Source: Butyrivibrio sp.
Lineage (GTDB): Bacteria; Bacillota; Clostridia; Lachnospirales; Lachnospiraceae
Length of the DNA stretch: 64,000 nt
NCBI GenBank assembly: GCA_015056565.1
Contig: SVGB01000003.1
Coordinates: 124,001 to 188,000, forward strand
Reading direction: 5' to 3'
Shown here piece by piece: positions 29,701-37,924 of the stretch. Position 1 is the stretch's first letter; every line of letters starts with the position of its first letter. The notes below the pieces were generated by a model. The model had not been told where the DNA came from. It saw only the letters and a program-made list of their open reading frames with translations, and searched no databases. The position numbers were made by a program, and so were the translations under genes.

Positions 29701-29989
29701 CAGATTGGGGAATCTGCAGGAGCGACTACATAAGCTCGGCCCTGTACTCTTGGTTCGGCGGCGGCTCCGGCCTTCCCTGAAACACGTACAGGGCCATACT
29801 TATGAAATGCTGGGGTTACGTTTCTGGGGTTCCGCCCATTTCCTACCTTTCTCCCTTTTGCTCGGTTAAACCAAGCGTTCCACTTAGCCATGGGCATCAA
29901 TCTCGGCGCGGAGAGCCGCTTGAGATTGATATGTCTAAGTTCCACGGTTTAAACTCACAAAGGGGAGAAAGGTAGGAAATGAGCGGAAC
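29701..29989. repeat. Large self-complementary element between dnaD-like and dnaC-like genes
   Basis: This 366-base gap (29691-30056) has no convincing gene. It contains three nested or adjacent folds. The first is a hairpin CAGATT-GGGG-AATCTG (29701-29716). The second is a two-part stem, 29729-29734 with 29799-29804 and 29738-29747 with 29786-29795 (GGCCCTGTAC pairing GTACAGGGCC). The third is a long rod: 32-base arms 29829-29860 and 29958-29989 pair almost perfectly, and inside them 29882-29887 pairs with 29935-29940, ATCAATCTC (29896-29904) with GAGATTGAT (29922-29930), and a GCGG-AGAG-CCGC tip lies at 29908-29919. It could be a MITE-like palindromic element or a structured RNA. The last part (29990-30056) only shows the ribosome binding site of the next gene. 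Confidence 0.7.
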
Positions 29990-30056
29990 AGGAAGTGTAT
30001 CGACAGAATTTTTATAAGGATGAGGCCCTGTTTCTATTTATGAGGAGATTTAGTGT

Positions 30057-31040
30057 ATGGCGTTAACTAATGCACAGTATGATGCGATAATGCATGAATA
30101 TGAAGATCGGAGAAGTCTTCATAGGCAGGAATTGGAAGAAAGATTACAGAGTGTTTATGATAATGTTCCTGGGTATAAGGAGCTGGATGAAGAGACTGCT
30201 ACTGCCAGTGCGGATTTTGGAAGAAGGCTGATTTCTGGAGAGAAGCTGGACCGCAGGGTGTTAAAGAATCAGCTGGCGGAGCTGGCAAGGCGAAAATTAA
30301 CGCTGCTGACAGATGCAGGGTATTCTAAAGATTATCTGGATATGGGGTATACATGTCCGGATTGCAAGGATACTGGATATATTGGCAATGAGAAATGCCA
30401 TTGTTTTAAGCAGAAAATTATTGAGACTCTTTATGATAAGTCTAATTTAAGGGCTATGACTAAAGAGGCTAACTTCAAGCACATTTCTGAATCCTATTAT
30501 CAGGGTGAGGATCTTAAGAGATTTCAGGGGGCCAGACGAGCTGCTGAAGAATTTGTGAACAATTTTGATAGCGACTACCAAAATTTATTCATTTATGGTA
30601 CAGTGGGTACTGGTAAATCCTTCCTATCAGTTTGTATCGCTGATGCGCTGATAAAAAAAGGACATTCCGTTATATATTTCAGTTCACAGGGGTTGTTTGA
30701 GCTTATTGCCGAAAACACTTTCGACTATAAAACAAAACAGAACCTCCGGGCGATTTATGATGATCTTTACGAATGTGAGCTCCTGGTGATCGATGATCTT
30801 GGTACTGAGATGAGCAGTACTTTTACTGCTTCTGAGCTCTTTGCTCTTTTAAATGAGCGTGAGTCCAGGAAGAAATCCACGATCATTACCACCAATTATT
30901 CATTGGAGCAGCTTCAGAACACATACTCAGACCGTATCTTTTCAAGAGTAGCCAGCAACTTCAAGTTGTTAAAGCTCTCCGGTCCTGATATTCGTAAGAT
31001 CAAGAAGATTGCCAAAAAAGAAAGCGAGGACGTTAAGTAA
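30057..31040 (+). CDS. DnaC/DnaI-like helicase-loader ATPase
   Basis: A 327-residue AAA+ protein. The N-terminal part is helical; a zinc-ribbon-like cluster CPDCKDTGYIG...CHC uses Cys100, 103, 114 and 116. The AAA+ domain has Walker A GTVGTGKS (181-188), Walker B LLVIDDLGTE and sensor ITTNYS. This matches the DnaI/DnaC/IstB loader group; with the DnaD-like gene before it, a role in loading the replicative helicase is likely rather than transposition. GAGGAGA precedes ATG 30057. Its stop overlaps the ATG of prs by one base (TAATG). Confidence 0.88.
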   Translation: MALTNAQYDAIMHEYEDRRSLHRQELEERLQSVYDNVPGYKELDEETATASADFGRRLISGEKLDRRVLKNQLAELARRKLTLLTDAGYSKDYLDMGYTCPDCKDTGYIGNEKCHCFKQKIIETLYDKSNLRAMTKEANFKHISESYYQGEDLKRFQGARRAAEEFVNNFDSDYQNLFIYGTVGTGKSFLSVCIADALIKKGHSVIYFSSQGLFELIAENTFDYKTKQNLRAIYDDLYECELLVIDDLGTEMSSTFTASELFALLNERESRKKSTIITTNYSLEQLQNTYSDRIFSRVASNFKLLKLSGPDIRKIKKIAKKESEDVK

Positions 31041-32254
31041 TGCCAAGAAGAGAAGAGAAACGTAATCTGGAGACCATCCCAGTTGGGTCTTTGGGAATGA
31101 TCCCTTTAAAGGGTATCAAGCCCCTTGCAGAGAAGGTTGACTACTATCTCGTTAAATGGAGAGCTGAGAGGGAGAATGAGCACAAGGGAAGCCTGGCGTT
31201 TACCGGCTATGAGCGCCCTACCTACATTCTTGATGCTGAGATTCCAAGGTTTGGAACCGGTGAAGCCAAGGGTGTGATCAAGACCTCCGTTCGTGGAGAT
31301 GACCTCTATCTTTTAGTTGATGTATGTAATTATTCAGAAACCTATTCTCTTTTCGGACAGGAAAATCACATGTCCCCTGATGATCACTATCAGGATCTAA
31401 AAAGAATCATTGCTGCAGTAGGTGGTAAGGCAAGAAGAATCACAGTTATCATGCCATTCCTCTACGAGTCAAGACAGCACAAGAGAAGTTCAAGAGAGTC
31501 CCTTGACTGTGCTATCGCACTTCAGGAGCTTGTAAATATGGGCGTAGACAACATCATAACCTTTGATGCACATGACGCCAGAGTTCAAAACGCTATTCCA
31601 CTTAACGGTTTTGAGACCGTTCGTACAACATATCAGTTTATCAAGGCTCTCCTTCGAAACGTTGATGACCTTCAGATCGATTCAGAGCACATGATGGTAA
31701 TCTCCCCTGATGAAGGAGGAATGAGCCGTGCTATCTATCTTGCCAGCGTTCTTGGTCTTGATGTTGGAATGTTCTATAAGAGACGTGACTACACTCAGGT
31801 TGTAGATGGAAGAAATCCTATCATCTCCCATGAGTTCCTCGGTTCAAGCGTAGAGGGCAAGTCAGTTATCATCGTAGATGACATGATCTCCTCTGGTGAG
31901 AGCATGATCGATGTTGCCAGAGCTCTTAAAGAGAGAAAGGCAGCAAGGATCTACGCATTCTCAACCTTCGGATTATTCACCAGCGGTCTTGAGGTATTTG
32001 ACAAGGCTTATAATGAAGGCATCATCGACAGAGTACTTACAACCAACCTGGTTTACCAGACTCCTGAGCTTCTTTCCAGAGAGTGGTACATCAGCTGTGA
32101 TATGAGTAAGTACATCGCTTACCTCATCGATACACTTAACCACGACGCTTCAATAAGCGATCTTCTCAATCCTGTTGAGCGTATCAACAATATAATTGAG
32201 AGATATAACAGCGGCGAACTTAAAGCTTCCATGGAAGCTGAAAAGAAAGCCTGA
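31040..32254 (+). CDS. prs: Ribose-phosphate pyrophosphokinase (long form)
   Basis: A 404-residue PRPP synthase. The catalytic flexible loop region YKRRDYTQVVDGRNPI and the PRPP-binding motif SVIIVDDMISSGESM are clear, as is ITFDAHDARVQNA. It is about 90 residues longer than classical Prs (about 315) because of an N-terminal segment (residues 1-75) and a C-terminal tail; such long forms occur in Clostridia. It makes PRPP from ribose-5-phosphate and ATP for nucleotide, His and Trp synthesis. It is coupled to the dnaC-like gene by a one-base overlap. Confidence 0.92.
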   Translation: MPRREEKRNLETIPVGSLGMIPLKGIKPLAEKVDYYLVKWRAERENEHKGSLAFTGYERPTYILDAEIPRFGTGEAKGVIKTSVRGDDLYLLVDVCNYSETYSLFGQENHMSPDDHYQDLKRIIAAVGGKARRITVIMPFLYESRQHKRSSRESLDCAIALQELVNMGVDNIITFDAHDARVQNAIPLNGFETVRTTYQFIKALLRNVDDLQIDSEHMMVISPDEGGMSRAIYLASVLGLDVGMFYKRRDYTQVVDGRNPIISHEFLGSSVEGKSVIIVDDMISSGESMIDVARALKERKAARIYAFSTFGLFTSGLEVFDKAYNEGIIDRVLTTNLVYQTPELLSREWYISCDMSKYIAYLIDTLNHDASISDLLNPVERINNIIERYNSGELKASMEAEKKA

Positions 32255-32268
32255 CTGTTGATTGATAC

Positions 32269-32410
32269 AGGGGCTGTGTAAAAAGTATTTGTCTTCTTGG
32301 TACGCTTTCGCTCCTTTCGCCTAGCAACGGTACTAAGTTCGAAAGAACCTCACTAAGTACCGGCTGGCTCAAAGGCCCGGCGAGAGACAAATATCTTTTT
32401 CACAGCCCCT
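32269..32410. repeat. Inverted-repeat element between prs and the HAD gene
   Basis: Terminal arms of 26 bases (32269-32294 and 32385-32410) pair with two mismatches. The interior contains CGGTACT (32328-32334) pairing AGTACCG (32356-32362), and GTTC-GAAA-GAAC (32337-32348), a stem capped by a GNRA tetraloop. The right arm overlaps the last codons and stop of the HAD gene, and the left begins 14 bases after the prs stop. It probably serves as terminator for both convergent genes; the size and internal structure suggest a MITE-like insertion. Confidence 0.7.
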
Positions 32411-33083
32411 TTATTATTTCAACAATATCTATTAATTTATCTACCTTACAATACAGTTTCCTGACCAGTTCTTCATCTGGCTGAGTCAGGTCTGGGACCA
32501 TTATCACGTTACAGCCTGCCTCATAAGCACTTGTTACGCCATTTGGAGAGTCTTCAACCGCAAAGGTTTCTTTAGGATCAAGGTCCAGCACCTTGCAGGC
32601 GTATGCATAGCTATCCGGCGCTGGTTTTCCTAGTTCAACCATATCTGCACAAATGAGCTTGTCAAAGTAGTCGAACAGACCTATCTTTTTGAGATATCTT
32701 TCTGCTCTTGAATAGGTGTTAGCGGTTACAAGAGCAGTAAGTATGCCCTGTTCCCGCAACCATATGAGTATCTCTTTTGCCCCAGGTTTAAGGGGGATCC
32801 CAGTTTCTTTTACCATTTCTTCCACAAGGCCTTTACGGTACTCCCTGACCTTGTAGTAATCAAAATCCTCACCGAACCACTCTTTAAACTGCCTTGGAGC
32901 AAACGGTCTTCCAAGGGACCTTAGCTTAAGAGGCATCCAGTCTTCCATCTCGTATCCAAAATGTTTAAGTGCCTTGGGCCACGCAGTCTGATAATACTTT
33001 TCTGTATCAGTCAAGGTTCCATCAAGATCAAACAACACTGCCTTGATCTTACTCTTTATCTCATTCACATTTTCTTTTTCCAT
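32400..33083 (-). CDS. HAD-superfamily hydrolase, beta-phosphoglucomutase-like
   Basis: A 227-residue HAD phosphatase. Motif I is VLFDLDGTLTDTE with the nucleophile Asp, the cap domain is helical, motif II lies in ALVTANTYS, and motif IV in AVEDSPNGVTSAYEAGC. This is the beta-phosphoglucomutase/phosphatase subclass; the natural substrate cannot be predicted. It follows the LUD-protein gene by two bases and is the last gene of a five-gene run (35633 to 32400). Its last codons lie in the arm of an inverted repeat. Confidence 0.88.
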   Translation of the reverse strand: MEKENVNEIKSKIKAVLFDLDGTLTDTEKYYQTAWPKALKHFGYEMEDWMPLKLRSLGRPFAPRQFKEWFGEDFDYYKVREYRKGLVEEMVKETGIPLKPGAKEILIWLREQGILTALVTANTYSRAERYLKKIGLFDYFDKLICADMVELGKPAPDSYAYACKVLDLDPKETFAVEDSPNGVTSAYEAGCNVIMVPDLTQPDEELVRKLYCKVDKLIDIVEIIKGL

Positions 33084-33085
33084 TA

Positions 33086-33715
33086 TCAGAATCCCAACTC
33101 ATCATTAACAAGGATTACATGGATCCTGTCCTTGTGTCTTGAATATCTTGTGATAAGGAACTGACAGCAGATGGTGTCAGGACTTTTGCAGTTCATGCAT
33201 GCTCCAGTCTTGGCACATGGTGTTGAAAGGCCAAAGCGCTGGGCATTGATAGGTGCTGCAACATTTCTTGCCCTCTTCATTGCTCCATCCACATCATCGC
33301 AGACCTTATTCATTCCAACGATGAACAGCACCTTCTTTGGTCCCTGCGCAATTGCTGAAACTCTGTTTGCGTTACCATCTATGTTTACAAGAACACCGTC
33401 CTGAGTCATAGCATTTACACTTGCTAAAAATACATCTGCATCGTATGCAGCCAGCATTGCTGCTCTCTTATCCTCCATAGCATCTCGATCTATGAAGTTG
33501 TAGTTGCCTTTTTTTACAGCCTCAACAAGACCTATCTCGTGGGCACTCATAGCTCCGCCCATAGTCACAGAGCTTCCTTCAGGAATAAGTTCCAGAGCTT
33601 TTTTAAGCGCCTCCTCTTTGGTTGCGGCATAATAGCCTGTCATATTCCTGGACTCAAGGCCCTTTATTATTGTCTGTGCCCACAGTTCGTTTCTCTTTTT
33701 TGCCATCTCGTGCAT
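33086..33715 (-). CDS. LUD-domain protein (LutC/YkgG-like) with a C-terminal cysteine cluster
   Basis: A 209-residue protein with the LUD fold (SVTMGGAMSAHEIGLVEAV, MTQDGVLVNIDGNANRVSAI) and a C-terminal cluster TPCAKTGACMNCKSPDTICC. LUD proteins LutB and LutC belong to lactate-oxidation complexes, but solo forms like this one with a Cys-rich tail are common in Clostridia without lutA or lutB. No such partners are visible here, so lactate use cannot be claimed. Strong TAGGAGG ribosome binding site before the ATG. Confidence 0.82.
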   Translation of the reverse strand: MHEMAKKRNELWAQTIIKGLESRNMTGYYAATKEEALKKALELIPEGSSVTMGGAMSAHEIGLVEAVKKGNYNFIDRDAMEDKRAAMLAAYDADVFLASVNAMTQDGVLVNIDGNANRVSAIAQGPKKVLFIVGMNKVCDDVDGAMKRARNVAAPINAQRFGLSTPCAKTGACMNCKSPDTICCQFLITRYSRHKDRIHVILVNDELGF

Positions 33716-33737
33716 AAAAACCTCCTACCCTGCCAGA

Positions 33738-34223
33738 TCAATCCTCTGGCTCTGCCTTGCCATATTTCTTCATGGTCTGTCTCATAAAGATTGGCTGAAC
33801 GATGAAAATAATAACAAAACCAGCAATGAAGCATATGATCAGTGAGCCAAGAAACATCTTGCCAAAATTAAGACCTGCCATTCCCCCGCTCTGCTTCATA
33901 GCCATCTGATATGCCAAAAATACCATCACAAATGTCATAAGGGGAGTATAGATAAGATCTGATACAAAACTCTCAAGACATCTTGCAGGAAGAGTTCCTC
34001 TTATAAGGCCAAACTTATTAAGAATGGCACTTCCTACTTTTCCCATGGGAATCACAAATCCTATGACCAGACTTACGATGGTGCTGACAACAAAACTTAT
34101 CAAAAACCCCGGGATAGTAAAGTGACCTGATGTAAGCGTTCCTATAAGAGATAGGCAAAAACTCATAGTGATACCCATCTTGATCGACATGTCTCTTCCA
34201 ACAAGTTTCATCTTATTATCCAT
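33738..34223 (-). CDS. Small integral membrane protein, function unknown
   Basis: A 161-residue protein with four hydrophobic segments (about 17-37, 40-62, 90-112, 122-150) arranged as two similar two-helix halves. Each half starts with a hydrophobic stretch containing a short Phe-Val-X-X turn. It resembles duplicated DUF2798-like proteins, but I am not sure of the family. It lies between the diguanylate cyclase and the LUD gene at 11- and 22-base spacings, so it is co-transcribed with them. Confidence 0.65.
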   Translation of the reverse strand: MDNKMKLVGRDMSIKMGITMSFCLSLIGTLTSGHFTIPGFLISFVVSTIVSLVIGFVIPMGKVGSAILNKFGLIRGTLPARCLESFVSDLIYTPLMTFVMVFLAYQMAMKQSGGMAGLNFGKMFLGSLIICFIAGFVIIFIVQPIFMRQTMKKYGKAEPED

Positions 34224-34234
34224 AGCGCCTCCTT

Positions 34235-35326
34235 TTAAAATACAACCTGGTCTCTTCCATTCTGTTTGCCAAGATAGAGCTTCTTATCAGCTTCCTCTAT
34301 AGTCTTTTCAACACCGGTGATCTTGCTGAATTCCTCTATTCCAAAGGTCATTGTCAGCTTGATGGTATGCTCCTTGTAAACATACTCTTTGTTCTTAATA
34401 ACAAGTCTTAGTTCATCAAGAACTGCCATAGCTTCGTCTCCATTCATTCTTGGCAGAACAAACAAGAACTCTTCTCCGCCCCATCTTGCCACAAAGCCTC
34501 TGGCTTTCATGAAGTTTTTGAACTCCTCTGCAAGGGTCTGTAGTATAAAATCGCCAGCCTCATGCCCATATGTATCATTGACATTTTTAAAGAAATCAAT
34601 ATCACCAATAGCGATACAGAACATGTACTTAAGCTGTGTACTCTCTTTTACAACAACTCTGATCTCCTGCTCTGCAGATCTCCTGTTCATAAGTCCTGTT
34701 AAAGGATCTGTCTCTGCAATCTGCTTGAGCTTTGAGTTGTACTCCCTTAGCTTGTGCTCTGACTCGATATACTGATTGCAGAAATAATATGCAACTATAG
34801 ACAGGCAAATTGAAAACAAAATGATGTTGGAATATACCACAATGAAATGTGGTGCTGTTCCAGGTGTAAGAACGGTCTGTCCAAATGGTGTAAAGTATGA
34901 GATCACGCACATGGACACAGCCATGAAAATACTTGAAATAGCTTTTCTCTTGGAACCTGTGGTGGGATCATACCACACAATAAGAAAACAGATATAAACA
35001 AAATTCTGAAAAGATGCACGCCAGCCAAAAACAATTGTCAAAAATCCTGTAATGACTGTGGCACTGACTAATAGATAATAAAGACATCGCTGGGATCTTC
35101 TGGTGTAAGTCTCAGCGAAAATTCCGCCATATACCACAAGCCCTGCAAAAAAGATCAAAAAAGGCTTAATGCCAAGTCCACTTATCAGGGAATAGATTCC
35201 CATAACAAAGTAGAATGGCATCCAGATAACAAGCACCGTTCTCATCAAAAAAAGAAGGCCATTTGCTTCATCTTCAAATGGAGATTCTTTTATTATGAAC
35301 GCATGTAGTTTTTGAAATAATCCCAT
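34235..35326 (-). CDS. Membrane-bound diguanylate cyclase (GGDEF)
   Basis: A 363-residue protein with about six transmembrane segments in the first 185 residues and no recognisable periplasmic sensor domain. A C-terminal GGDEF domain follows (ETDPLTGLMNRRSAEQ, GDIDFFKNVNDTYGHEAGD, active site RWGGEEF). It should make cyclic di-GMP from GTP. The inhibitory RxxD site five residues before the active motif is absent (KARG instead), so product inhibition through that site is not expected. It starts 16 bases after the FakA-like gene. Confidence 0.92.
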   Translation of the reverse strand: MGLFQKLHAFIIKESPFEDEANGLLFLMRTVLVIWMPFYFVMGIYSLISGLGIKPFLIFFAGLVVYGGIFAETYTRRSQRCLYYLLVSATVITGFLTIVFGWRASFQNFVYICFLIVWYDPTTGSKRKAISSIFMAVSMCVISYFTPFGQTVLTPGTAPHFIVVYSNIILFSICLSIVAYYFCNQYIESEHKLREYNSKLKQIAETDPLTGLMNRRSAEQEIRVVVKESTQLKYMFCIAIGDIDFFKNVNDTYGHEAGDFILQTLAEEFKNFMKARGFVARWGGEEFLFVLPRMNGDEAMAVLDELRLVIKNKEYVYKEHTIKLTMTFGIEEFSKITGVEKTIEEADKKLYLGKQNGRDQVVF

Positions 35327-35342
35327 AGGATTATCCTCCGTC

Positions 35343-35633
35343 TCACCCCTGAAGTCCTGATGACTGTCTGATCATATCTTCAACTACAATGTCGTAGATC
35401 TCGCCGACACTATTGCAATACTCAAGCACTTTCCATGGTTCATTGGTGTGAAAATGGATCTTAACAAGATCCTCATCACCAGCGGCAATAAGTGAATTAC
35501 CTTCAAAATTTTCTGTGATATAATCCGCTATCTCATCCTCGTCAAGGTCCTTGTCACGCCTGTCTATAAGGAGCTGTGTGTCGTAGCGATATGCAAACTG
35601 ATCGTCCTCAGCATCAATACTATTTATTCCCAT
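35343..35633 (-). CDS. Solo FakA/YloV-like domain protein
   Basis: A 96-residue protein from ATG 35633, with GGAGGA directly upstream (the frame opens to 35678 without a good site). The sequence FAYRYDTQLLIDRR, SLIAAGDEDLVKIHFHTNEPWKVLEY and GEIYDIVVEDM matches the C-terminal part of the fatty-acid kinase subunit FakA (YloV). In full-length FakA this follows a DAK2 kinase domain of about 200 residues, which is missing here. It heads the operon with the diguanylate cyclase. It may be a free-standing regulatory or scaffold version; function unknown. Confidence 0.75.
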   Translation of the reverse strand: MGINSIDAEDDQFAYRYDTQLLIDRRDKDLDEDEIADYITENFEGNSLIAAGDEDLVKIHFHTNEPWKVLEYCNSVGEIYDIVVEDMIRQSSGLQG

Positions 35634-35722
35634 ACTGTTCCTCCAAACTTGTATCAATCTATTAAATTTTACCACCAACCCCCTATGACAAACAAGAGGG
35701 GTGAGGGGGTTCTGAGCATAAT

Positions 35723-35752
35723 AAAACCACGATTTTCCTTGAAAAATCGTGG
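35723..35752 (-). terminator. Rho-independent terminator of the HtrA gene
   Basis: Perfect 10-base stem CCACGATTTT (35727-35736) with AAAATCGTGG (35743-35752), followed on the minus strand by TTTTAT. It starts 27 bases after the stop codon. A second GC-rich hairpin, AACCCCCT (35677-35684) with AGGGGGTT (35704-35711), lies just behind it. Confidence 0.8.
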
Positions 35753-35778
35753 CTAATATTATCTATATCAAGCTAAGA

Positions 35779-37446
35779 TCAATGTCCGCCGCCTTCACCT
35801 TGTCCAGACTGCTGACCATTTCCGCCCTTTGATCCTGGCATTGCTGGCTGCTGGGATCCATCGTACTGTCCCTGAGCACCTTCTTCACCGGCATTAGAGT
35901 CTGCACTCTGTGTGGTAGCTGCATGTCCAAGAGTAACTGTAAACTCCTGTTCAACATATTCCTGTCCGCTAGGTCTCATAACCTTAACAGAAACTGTAGT
36001 GCCTGCAGCATAGTACTGAAGCCTTGTCTGAAGGTCATCCATGGAGGTGATCTCCTGACCGTCAAATTCAACAATTACGTCTCCCTTTGCAATTCCTGCA
36101 TTCTGAGCTCCGCCGCCTTCTGTTACTTCTGCAACGTATACTCCAAGAGGAATTCCATATCCTTCAGATACGCTTGATGTTACGCTTACACCAGAGATTC
36201 CGATATAACCTCTCTCCTCGCTTGAAACCTTAACTCTTGTAACCTCGTTCATAAGCTTATCAATGATAGGCTGAGCTACTGATATAGGAATTGCATATCC
36301 CATACCTTCAATGGTGTCACCACCGATCTTGTTGGAGTTAATACCAATAACCTCTCCCTGAAGATTAAGAAGCGCTCCACCTGAGTTACCTGGGTTGATG
36401 GCTGCATCTGTCTGGATGAATGTCTGTGTGGTACCCTCTGAAATCTCAACATCTCTGTTTACAGCTGAGATAACACCAGTAGTAACTGACTGGCCATAAC
36501 CAAGAGCATTACCAATAGCAATTGCAGGCTCTCCAAGTTTAAGAGCTGTGCTATCACCAAGAGTTGCTATCTTGATCACTTCTCTTGTTGAATCATCTAT
36601 ATCATCAAGCATTACTGCTATAACAGCAAGATCCATGTCTGAATCAGTGCCCTTAACTACAGCTTCTACTGTAGTATCATCATTAAAGATAACCTCGAGG
36701 CTGTCTGCACCTTCAATAACATGATAGTTAGTAGCGATAAGAAGCTCTGAATCATTCTCTCCAACAATGATTCCACTTCCTGAAGCAGTTGCCTCTTCTT
36801 GCTGAACGTATCCGAAGTAGCTTGCTGAAGCTGTGTAGTTGTTGTGGATCATTACCATGGCTGGCATAACTTCTTCAACAACTGCTGTTACATCAGTAAC
36901 AACTGCCATTGATGCTCCAGTTACTGTTGTAGTCTGGATCTCTTTTTCTGGCTCTGCCTGTGCCTTATCCTCTGTTACAGGATCAGCGCCTGTATCTTCT
37001 GGAGTGATCTCCTCATCCTGCTGCTCAACTTCTGCAACAGTGTCGTTTCCTCCGATACCCAGGAAGTTTCCAGATTTATTAACTACTGTGTTATAAGTGA
37101 TCCCTACTCCACCAACAATAAGTGCCAGGATGCAGATTGCTGCTACAATCTTGGCAAAAGTATGCTTTTTCTTTTTAGGTCTCTCTGGTGGTACTGACCC
37201 ACCAGCCTGGGAATTATACTGATATGTCCCATAAGTTGGCTGCGCATTTTGATTGTAGTTGTAGCTATTCTGTCCGTAAGAATAGCTCTGATTGTTATAA
37301 GAATATGGGTTTGAACCGTTATTAGCGCTATAGCTGTTCCCACCTGAGTAGTTATAGCTCCTGCCAGAGTAATTATATGGATTAGATGTAGGATTTGCAT
37401 TTGATCCATTATCTACCGATGGTCTGTTGTTATTGTCCTCATACAT
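35779..37446 (-). CDS. HtrA/DegP-like membrane-anchored serine protease with PDZ domain
   Basis: A 555-residue protein. Residues 1-90 are an unusual Asn/Tyr/Ser/Gly-rich cytoplasmic tail (SYSYGQNSYNYNQNAQP), then a basic KKKK stop-transfer and one membrane helix (96-118). An acidic linker leads to the trypsin-like domain with the triad His242 (TNYHVIEG), Asp272 (DSDMDLAVI) and Ser355 (NPGNSGGALL), then one PDZ domain (about 420-505) and a Gly/Gln-rich disordered C-terminal tail. It acts in extracytoplasmic protein quality control. AAGGAAGGT precedes the ATG. Single-gene unit with its own terminator. Confidence 0.94.
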   Translation of the reverse strand: MYEDNNNRPSVDNGSNANPTSNPYNYSGRSYNYSGGNSYSANNGSNPYSYNNQSYSYGQNSYNYNQNAQPTYGTYQYNSQAGGSVPPERPKKKKHTFAKIVAAICILALIVGGVGITYNTVVNKSGNFLGIGGNDTVAEVEQQDEEITPEDTGADPVTEDKAQAEPEKEIQTTTVTGASMAVVTDVTAVVEEVMPAMVMIHNNYTASASYFGYVQQEEATASGSGIIVGENDSELLIATNYHVIEGADSLEVIFNDDTTVEAVVKGTDSDMDLAVIAVMLDDIDDSTREVIKIATLGDSTALKLGEPAIAIGNALGYGQSVTTGVISAVNRDVEISEGTTQTFIQTDAAINPGNSGGALLNLQGEVIGINSNKIGGDTIEGMGYAIPISVAQPIIDKLMNEVTRVKVSSEERGYIGISGVSVTSSVSEGYGIPLGVYVAEVTEGGGAQNAGIAKGDVIVEFDGQEITSMDDLQTRLQYYAAGTTVSVKVMRPSGQEYVEQEFTVTLGHAATTQSADSNAGEEGAQGQYDGSQQPAMPGSKGGNGQQSGQGEGGGH

Positions 37447-37528
37447 GATGACGTACCTTCCTTTCCGTTTATGGCTTTAGTATAGGAGTGATCCGTGTCG
37501 AAATTGTGATTATTTTCTTATATAAAAA

Positions 37529-37798
37529 TTAATAATCCTCTTCTATGACCTGTATCTCCATATAGTCAAAAGACACGTCTTCAACAAAAGAATCCCTGGT
37601 AAAACGGCACTTTGCGTGAAGTTGAAAATCTTTGACAACACTGTCAAGCCAGATAGGTTTTGAAAGGTCCATTTCATAACATGCCTTCTCTATAGCATTC
37701 ATTACCTTATGGGTTCTTGTGTCGCTTGTTTCATCACAGACAACCATGTCCTTTAAAAGATGATTGTCGCTTATAAGTTTGACCCAGAGCCTGAACAT
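37529..37798 (-). CDS. Small conserved hypothetical protein
   Basis: An 89-residue protein (MFRLWVKLISDNHLLKD, then HKVMNAIEKACYEMDLSKPIWL and FTRDSFVEDVSFDYMEIQVIEEDY). It has no signal peptide or membrane segment and a mixed alpha/beta pattern. The ribosome binding site TGAGGT lies six bases before the ATG, and codon use looks like the neighbours', so I consider it real. I do not recognise a family. It stands alone between htrA and galE, 82 bases before htrA and after the galE terminator. Confidence 0.65.
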   Translation of the reverse strand: MFRLWVKLISDNHLLKDMVVCDETSDTRTHKVMNAIEKACYEMDLSKPIWLDSVVKDFQLHAKCRFTRDSFVEDVSFDYMEIQVIEEDY

Positions 37799-37870
37799 TA
37801 TTTACCTCACTTTACATATTTTGAATGGTTTACATATTATGATATACGGATTGCTCCGCTTCGCTCTCGC

Positions 37871-37907
37871 AAAAATGAGGTTTACCATTTCTAATGGTAA
37901 ACCTCAT
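37871..37907 (-). terminator. Rho-independent terminator of galE
   Basis: Perfect 15-base stem (37875-37889 with 37893-37907) with a 3-base loop and TTTTTG on the minus strand. It starts 17 bases after the galE stop. Confidence 0.85.
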
Positions 37908-37924
37908 AAATAATGTATCACATA

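Noticed and set aside
29700-29945. 81-residue open frame on the minus strand in the dnaD/dnaC gap
   Set aside because: It lies wholly within the paired stems, its codons follow the symmetry of the inverted repeats, and it has no ribosome binding site.
30057-31040. IstB-type transposition helper
   Set aside because: The ATPase has no IstA neighbour and is coupled to prs and preceded by a DnaD-like gene, favouring a helicase loader.
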